This document shows positions 3,775-5,951 of a DNA stretch of 5,951 bases, piece by piece (within the stretch, counting starts at the first letter, position 1; every line of letters starts with the position of its first letter). The notes beneath the pieces are model-generated. The model ran no database searches. It was not told the DNA's origin and was given only the letters and a program-made list of their open reading frames with translations. Origin of the DNA: an uncultured Candidatus Saccharibacteria bacterium. GTDB taxonomy: Bacteria > Patescibacteriota > Saccharimonadia > Saccharimonadales > Saccharimonadaceae. Location: contig CALICZ010000187.1 in assembly GCA_938049075.1 (NCBI GenBank), forward strand, positions 1 through 5,951, written 5' to 3'. The position numbers and the translations under genes are program-made.

Positions 3775-5951
3775 TCGTCAGCTCCCCTTTTCGTACTCCA
3801 ACTGTCAAGACCGACCCCTTGGCGTAGTGACGGGCCAAGATCCCCTCGGCAAGGCGGTGCTCCAGCTCATCCTCAATCGTACGCCGCAGCGGCCTCGCCC
3901 CAAAGGTGCGGCTGTAGCCCTGAGCGATCAACCGTCGCTTTGCCGCTGGCAACACCTTAACGGCAAGACTCTGGCGAGCCAAACGCCGGTTGAGCTCGGC
4001 AATCTGCAAGTCGAATATCTTCCCAACCTCTGGCTTAGTAAGTGGGCGGAAGGTGATGATTGCATCAAACCGATTGATTAGCTCCGGTCGCATGAATCGC
4101 TCCAGTGCCTCACGAGTATACGACTCATTGCGTCGCTGCTGCTGTGCTGTATCGTCCTCGTCGGCTAGTTTGGCCTGGAAGCCGAGGCTGCGATTGTGCT
4201 GCATTTTATCTGCACCGAGATTGCTAGTAAGGATGATGATTGTGTTACGGAAGCTCACAACACGACCAGTCGAGTCGGTCAATGTGCCATCCTCAAGCAG
4301 CTGCAGCAACATCTGGAAGATATCGGGGTGAGCCTTTTCGATTTCATCAAACAACACCACACTATAGGGTTGACGCCGCACTTTATCTGTCAATTTGCCG
4401 CCATCATCGTAGCCTATATAACCAGCAGGCGCACCAACAAGTCGGCTCGCGGTATGCTTCTCGCCAAACTCACTCATATCGATCTTAATCAGCGCGTCGT
4501 CTGAACCGAATACCTCACGAGCAAGCACGCGCGCCAGCTCGGTCTTGCCGACACCAGTTGGCCCCATAAAGACAAAGCTACCGATCGGCCGCTGACTGCT
4601 CGCCACCCCACTACGACTTCGCCGGATAGCACGAGCAACTTTGCCAACCGCTTCTTCCTGACCAATCAGATATTTGCCAAGGTGTTTCTCAAGATTACGC
4701 AGGAGCTTCGCCTCACTTGTGCGGACTTTCTCAACCGGGATGTGTGTCATCACAGCAATGGCATGAGCAATATTATCCTCGGTGAGCACCAGTGGAGTTT
4801 TGCGACTTTGCTCGCGACGTGCTTGCTCAAGCTGGTCGGTCAACTGGCTAATACGCTGCTTATAGAGAGCAGCGCGCTCATAGTCTTCTGCTGCTACGGC
4901 ATCTTCCATTTTCTCATTCAGTGCTTTGAGCTCACGGACATACTCGCGCTGCTTGCTTGGCTTATGTCCCTTCTTAACGCGTACCAGAGCTGCTGCTTCA
5001 TCAATCACATCGATCGCCTTGTCTGGCATAAAGCGATCGGCCACATAGCGGTCACTCATATACACCGCCGACTCGATCACCTCATCGCTAATCTTCACCC
5101 CGTGATGTTTCTCATAGTAGCTGCGCAGCCCCTTAAGGATCGCTACCGTATCCTTCACACTTGGCTCCTTAACGAGTACTGTCTGAAAGCGACGCTCGAG
5201 CGCGCTGTCCTTCTCGATATGCTTGCGATATTCCTCCAGTGTCGTCGCACCGATGAGGTGCAACTCACCTCGGGCTAGCGCCGGCTTGAGGATATTAGCT
5301 GCGTCCATTGCCCCGCCCTCTGCTGAGCCAGCTCCTACAAGCATGTGCAATTCATCGATAAAGGCAATGATGTTGCCCTGCTTAGTAATCTCGCGAATCA
5401 GTGCTGTTAGCCGCTCCTCGAACTGCCCACGGTACTTAGTGCCAGCGACAATCGCCGTCATATCGAGCATAACCACTCGCTTGTCGAGTAAATTATCTGG
5501 CACATCCTCGCGGACAATCCGCTGCGCGAGGCCTTCAACGATGGCCGTCTTGCCTACCCCTGGCTCACCCAGCAAGACAGGGTTATTCTTGGTACGGCGG
5601 CTGAGAATTGTTACAAGGCGTTCGGTCTCGCGTGCTCGCCCTACCACAGTATCAAGCTCACCATCGGCTGCCTTGGCGGTTAGGTCAATGCTATATTTGC
5701 TCAGCGCATTGCCACCCCGCGGCGCTGGCCGATACTTCGTATCGGTGCGAGTACTTGTGCCACCGCGACTCTCTTCTTCACGTATATCATCAAAGTGGGC
5801 TTCGAGGTTGCGGACGATCGCCTCGGTATCTGCCCCCATTTCGCGTAGCAATACAGTTGCGCGGGCGTTGTTTTGCTTGAGCAAGCTATAAAGAATATGC
5901 TCTGTACCGAGCTCATCATGCTCATATTCCTTCGCGATTTCCCACCCCATC
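3749..5951 (-). CDS. clpC: ATP-dependent Clp protease ATP-binding subunit ClpC (5' end missing)
   Basis: ClpC is a hexameric AAA+ unfoldase that threads proteins into the ClpP peptidase. About 733 residues are visible; full-length relatives have about 810-830, so roughly 80-90 are missing, and the first visible Met is internal. Numbering from it: the end of the Clp N-domain (GTEHIL at 15-20), probably its second repeat because a linker follows (54-85); AAA domain 1 with Walker A GEPGVGKT (128-135), pore loop GTKYRGQF (Y173) and Walker B IAFIDE (195-200); a UVR-type middle segment around 345-380 (AEDYERAALYKQRI), the ClpC hallmark that separates it from ClpB, whose middle domain is much longer; AAA domain 2 with Walker A GPTGVGKT (463-470), pore loop GYIG, Walker B VVLFDE (D535, E536) and arginine finger R627 in INRFD; and a C-terminal small domain with FGARPLRR. 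LGF at 589-591 matches the ClpP-docking tripeptide. All key ATPase residues are intact. The stop is TAA at 3751-3749. Confidence 0.97.
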   Translation of the reverse strand, partial: MGWEIAKEYEHDELGTEHILYSLLKQNNARATVLLREMGADTEAIVRNLEAHFDDIREEESRGGTSTRTDTKYRPAPRGGNALSKYSIDLTAKAADGELDTVVGRARETERLVTILSRRTKNNPVLLGEPGVGKTAIVEGLAQRIVREDVPDNLLDKRVVMLDMTAIVAGTKYRGQFEERLTALIREITKQGNIIAFIDELHMLVGAGSAEGGAMDAANILKPALARGELHLIGATTLEEYRKHIEKDSALERRFQTVLVKEPSVKDTVAILKGLRSYYEKHHGVKISDEVIESAVYMSDRYVADRFMPDKAIDVIDEAAALVRVKKGHKPSKQREYVRELKALNEKMEDAVAAEDYERAALYKQRISQLTDQLEQARREQSRKTPLVLTEDNIAHAIAVMTHIPVEKVRTSEAKLLRNLEKHLGKYLIGQEEAVGKVARAIRRSRSGVASSQRPIGSFVFMGPTGVGKTELARVLAREVFGSDDALIKIDMSEFGEKHTASRLVGAPAGYIGYDDGGKLTDKVRRQPYSVVLFDEIEKAHPDIFQMLLQLLEDGTLTDSTGRVVSFRNTIIILTSNLGADKMQHNRSLGFQAKLADEDDTAQQQRRNESYTREALERFMRPELINRFDAIITFRPLTKPEVGKIFDLQIAELNRRLARQSLAVKVLPAAKRRLIAQGYSRTFGARPLRRTIEDELEHRLAEGILARHYAKGSVLTVGVRKGELTIDARSEKA
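3782..3790 (-). promoter_or_regulatory. Ribosome binding site deciding the TTG start of the HExxH gene
   Basis: AAAGGGGAG on the minus strand lies seven bases before the TTG at 3774-3772. It is embedded in the clpC reading frame, where it encodes Lys-Gly-Glu near the ClpC C-terminus. It supports TTG rather than a later ATG as the start. Confidence 0.75.

Noticed and set aside
3409..3960. Plus-strand open frame of 183 codons spanning the clpC/HExxH junction
   Set aside because: It is antisense to two well-supported genes with their own start, SD and stop signals. It shows no domain.
4682..5278. Plus-strand open frame of 198 codons
   Set aside because: It lies wholly antisense to clpC, whose protein matches AAA+ motifs throughout. 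The plus-strand product has no recognisable motif, so it is a shadow.
5223..5891. Plus-strand open frame of 222 codons
   Set aside because: It is antisense to the ClpC N-terminal half, and its Ser/Arg/Pro-rich composition is typical of a reverse-frame shadow.

Overview
The window carries one tightly packed minus-strand gene run. In transcription order, from the right edge leftwards, it holds the 3' part of a ClpC-type AAA+ unfoldase gene (3749-5951, 5' end cut off by the window), a membrane-anchored HExxH protein with a coiled-coil tail (2776-3774), radA (1421-2776), and a membrane-anchored PIN/TRAM protein of the YacL type (220-1407). After a 65-base AT-rich gap comes the 5' end of a fifth minus-strand gene that I cannot identify (1-154). 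I see no RNA genes, mobile elements, CRISPR arrays or obvious repeats. The long plus-strand open frames are antisense shadows of clpC and radA.

The first four genes look like one operon. clpC and the HExxH gene overlap by 26 bases, the latter using a TTG start with a strong Shine-Dalgarno sequence inside the clpC coding region. The HExxH gene and radA overlap by one base (TAATG), and radA and the PIN/TRAM gene are separated by 13 bases. Each downstream start has a good Shine-Dalgarno sequence, and all four complete stop codons are TAA. No intrinsic terminator is visible after the PIN/TRAM gene. Instead, a good sigma70-type promoter sits in the gap and drives the unidentified gene, with its -10 box only 10 bases from the first ATG.

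The order clpC - radA - PIN/TRAM matches the known Bacillus arrangement clpC-radA-disA-yacL, with two differences: disA is absent between radA and the PIN/TRAM gene, and the HExxH gene is inserted between clpC and radA. Together the genes suggest a protein-quality-control and DNA-repair operon: ClpC unfolding with a ClpP-binding loop, RadA recombination helicase, and a membrane-tethered PIN nuclease. The role of the metallopeptidase-like protein is unknown.

The organism is a bacterium with Gram-positive-like gene order, roughly balanced base composition, compact overlapping genes and frequent TTG/SD starts. Candidate Saccharibacteria (TM7, Patescibacteria) or a relative is my best guess, but it rests on gene content and compactness from memory and is only an inference. 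The standard genetic code fits all the genes.
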